From Lentisphaerota bacterium (GTDB taxonomy: Bacteria; Verrucomicrobiota; Kiritimatiellia; RFP12; UBA1067), in the NCBI GenBank assembly GCA_015061765.1, contig SUVZ01000247.1, positions 1 to 6,065 of the forward strand: a DNA stretch of 6,065 nt. Direction: 5' to 3'. Within the stretch, counting starts at the first letter, position 1. Each line of letters starts with the position of its first letter. Under the pieces are notes generated by a model that was given only the letters and a program-made list of their open reading frames with translations, was not told the origin of the DNA and made no database searches. The translations under genes and the position numbers were made by a program. Below are positions 5,726 through 6,065 of the stretch, piece after piece.

Positions 5726-6065
5726 TTAGAATCCGATGCTGTCGAACCAATCTGTAATACGTCTCTGCCAGCCCTTCGCGTTCGGCGTGTTGCCTAGACC
5801 GTGCGAGACGTTCCCGTATACAAACAACTGCGCAGGAATCTTCCGTTTGTGCAGTTCGGTGTAGATCAACACCGACGCCATCGGCGAATATCTGTCCTTG
5901 TCGCCGTGCAGCATGAACATCGGCGGCGTCTTGGAGTCGAACTTGAACTCCGGCAGGATCGCCGCACCGTCGCCGCCGCGCGCATTCGGCCCCGTCACAC
6001 CGTCGTCCGCCACATACGCAGGATAGATCGGAACGGCGAAATTCAGATGGGCGGAAAAATCGTCT
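5726..6065 (-). CDS. Alpha/beta-hydrolase esterase, C-terminal part (N-terminus off the right edge)
   Basis: The frame is open from the window edge to TAA at 5726-5728, showing the last 112 residues. It starts DDFSAHLNFAVPIYPAYV, a stretch that in this family follows the nucleophile elbow, which is outside the window. The catalytic Asp is expected in HGDKDRYSP and the His in NVSHGLG; the protein ends WFDSIGF. It is clearly paralogous to domain 1 of the esterase at the left end: FKFDSKTPPMFMLHGDKD here against FRFDSKTAPMCMFHGGLD there, and RKIPAQLFVYG against MKIPAELHLYA. A carbohydrate or acyl esterase role is likely by family resemblance, with unknown substrate. A GTG near 6013 is internal to the conserved region and is not a start. 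The stop lies against the Shine-Dalgarno site of the glycyl radical enzyme, so they are probably in one operon. Confidence 0.85.
   Translation of the reverse strand, partial: DDFSAHLNFAVPIYPAYVADDGVTGPNARGGDGAAILPEFKFDSKTPPMFMLHGDKDRYSPMASVLIYTELHKRKIPAQLFVYGNVSHGLGNTPNAKGWQRRITDWFDSIGF

Noticed and set aside
6011..6013. GTG at 6013 as the start of a 95-aa protein
   Set aside because: The same frame continues upstream into conserved esterase sequence (HLNFAVPIYPAY) to the window edge, so this codon is an internal valine.

Overview
All credible genes in this window lie on the minus strand, so transcription runs from high to low coordinates. The codon use is GC-rich. The gene content (a glycyl radical enzyme with its activase, secreted family-type esterases, and a small secreted protein whose style I associate with the group) fits a strict anaerobe of the Kiritimatiellota/Lentisphaerae/Verrucomicrobiota type from a gut or other anoxic habitat. 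That lineage call is an inference from protein style only. No rRNA, tRNA, CRISPR or mobile element is visible.

Read in the direction of transcription there are two apparent units. Unit A (6065 down to 2618) holds the C-terminal part of a secreted-type alpha/beta-hydrolase esterase. Thirteen bases later comes a 757-aa glycyl radical enzyme (GRE) with a Cys-Phe-Glu active-site loop and an RVAGW glycyl radical motif. Its radical-SAM activase follows with an ATGA stop/start overlap. The promoter of unit A lies beyond the right edge. Unit B (about 2580 down to 1 and beyond) begins at a good sigma70-type promoter (TTGACT, 16 bp, TATACT). It encodes a 224-aa protein with a clear signal peptide, then an RluA-family pseudouridine synthase (GTGA overlap), then a second, longer esterase that starts inside the synthase's 3' end and runs off the left edge. 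This second esterase appears to be a tandem duplication, because a second copy of its N-terminal motif follows the first complete domain.

One reading is that the two paralogous esterases and the secreted protein act on acylated carbohydrate or another ester outside the cell, and that the GRE/activase pair transforms a small product. The substrate cannot be read from the sequence. The most unusual feature is that both radical-system proteins carry N-terminal extensions that look like export signals: a Tat-like TRKDFMA leader on the activase and a hydrophobic leader on the GRE. In both cases strong Shine-Dalgarno sequences point to those upstream starts. An exported SAM-dependent, oxygen-sensitive activase would be very unexpected, so this is either a real novelty or a set of non-functional or otherwise used leaders. 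The only intergenic stretch of note is 104 bp (2514-2617); no gene-free stretch exceeds 300 bases.
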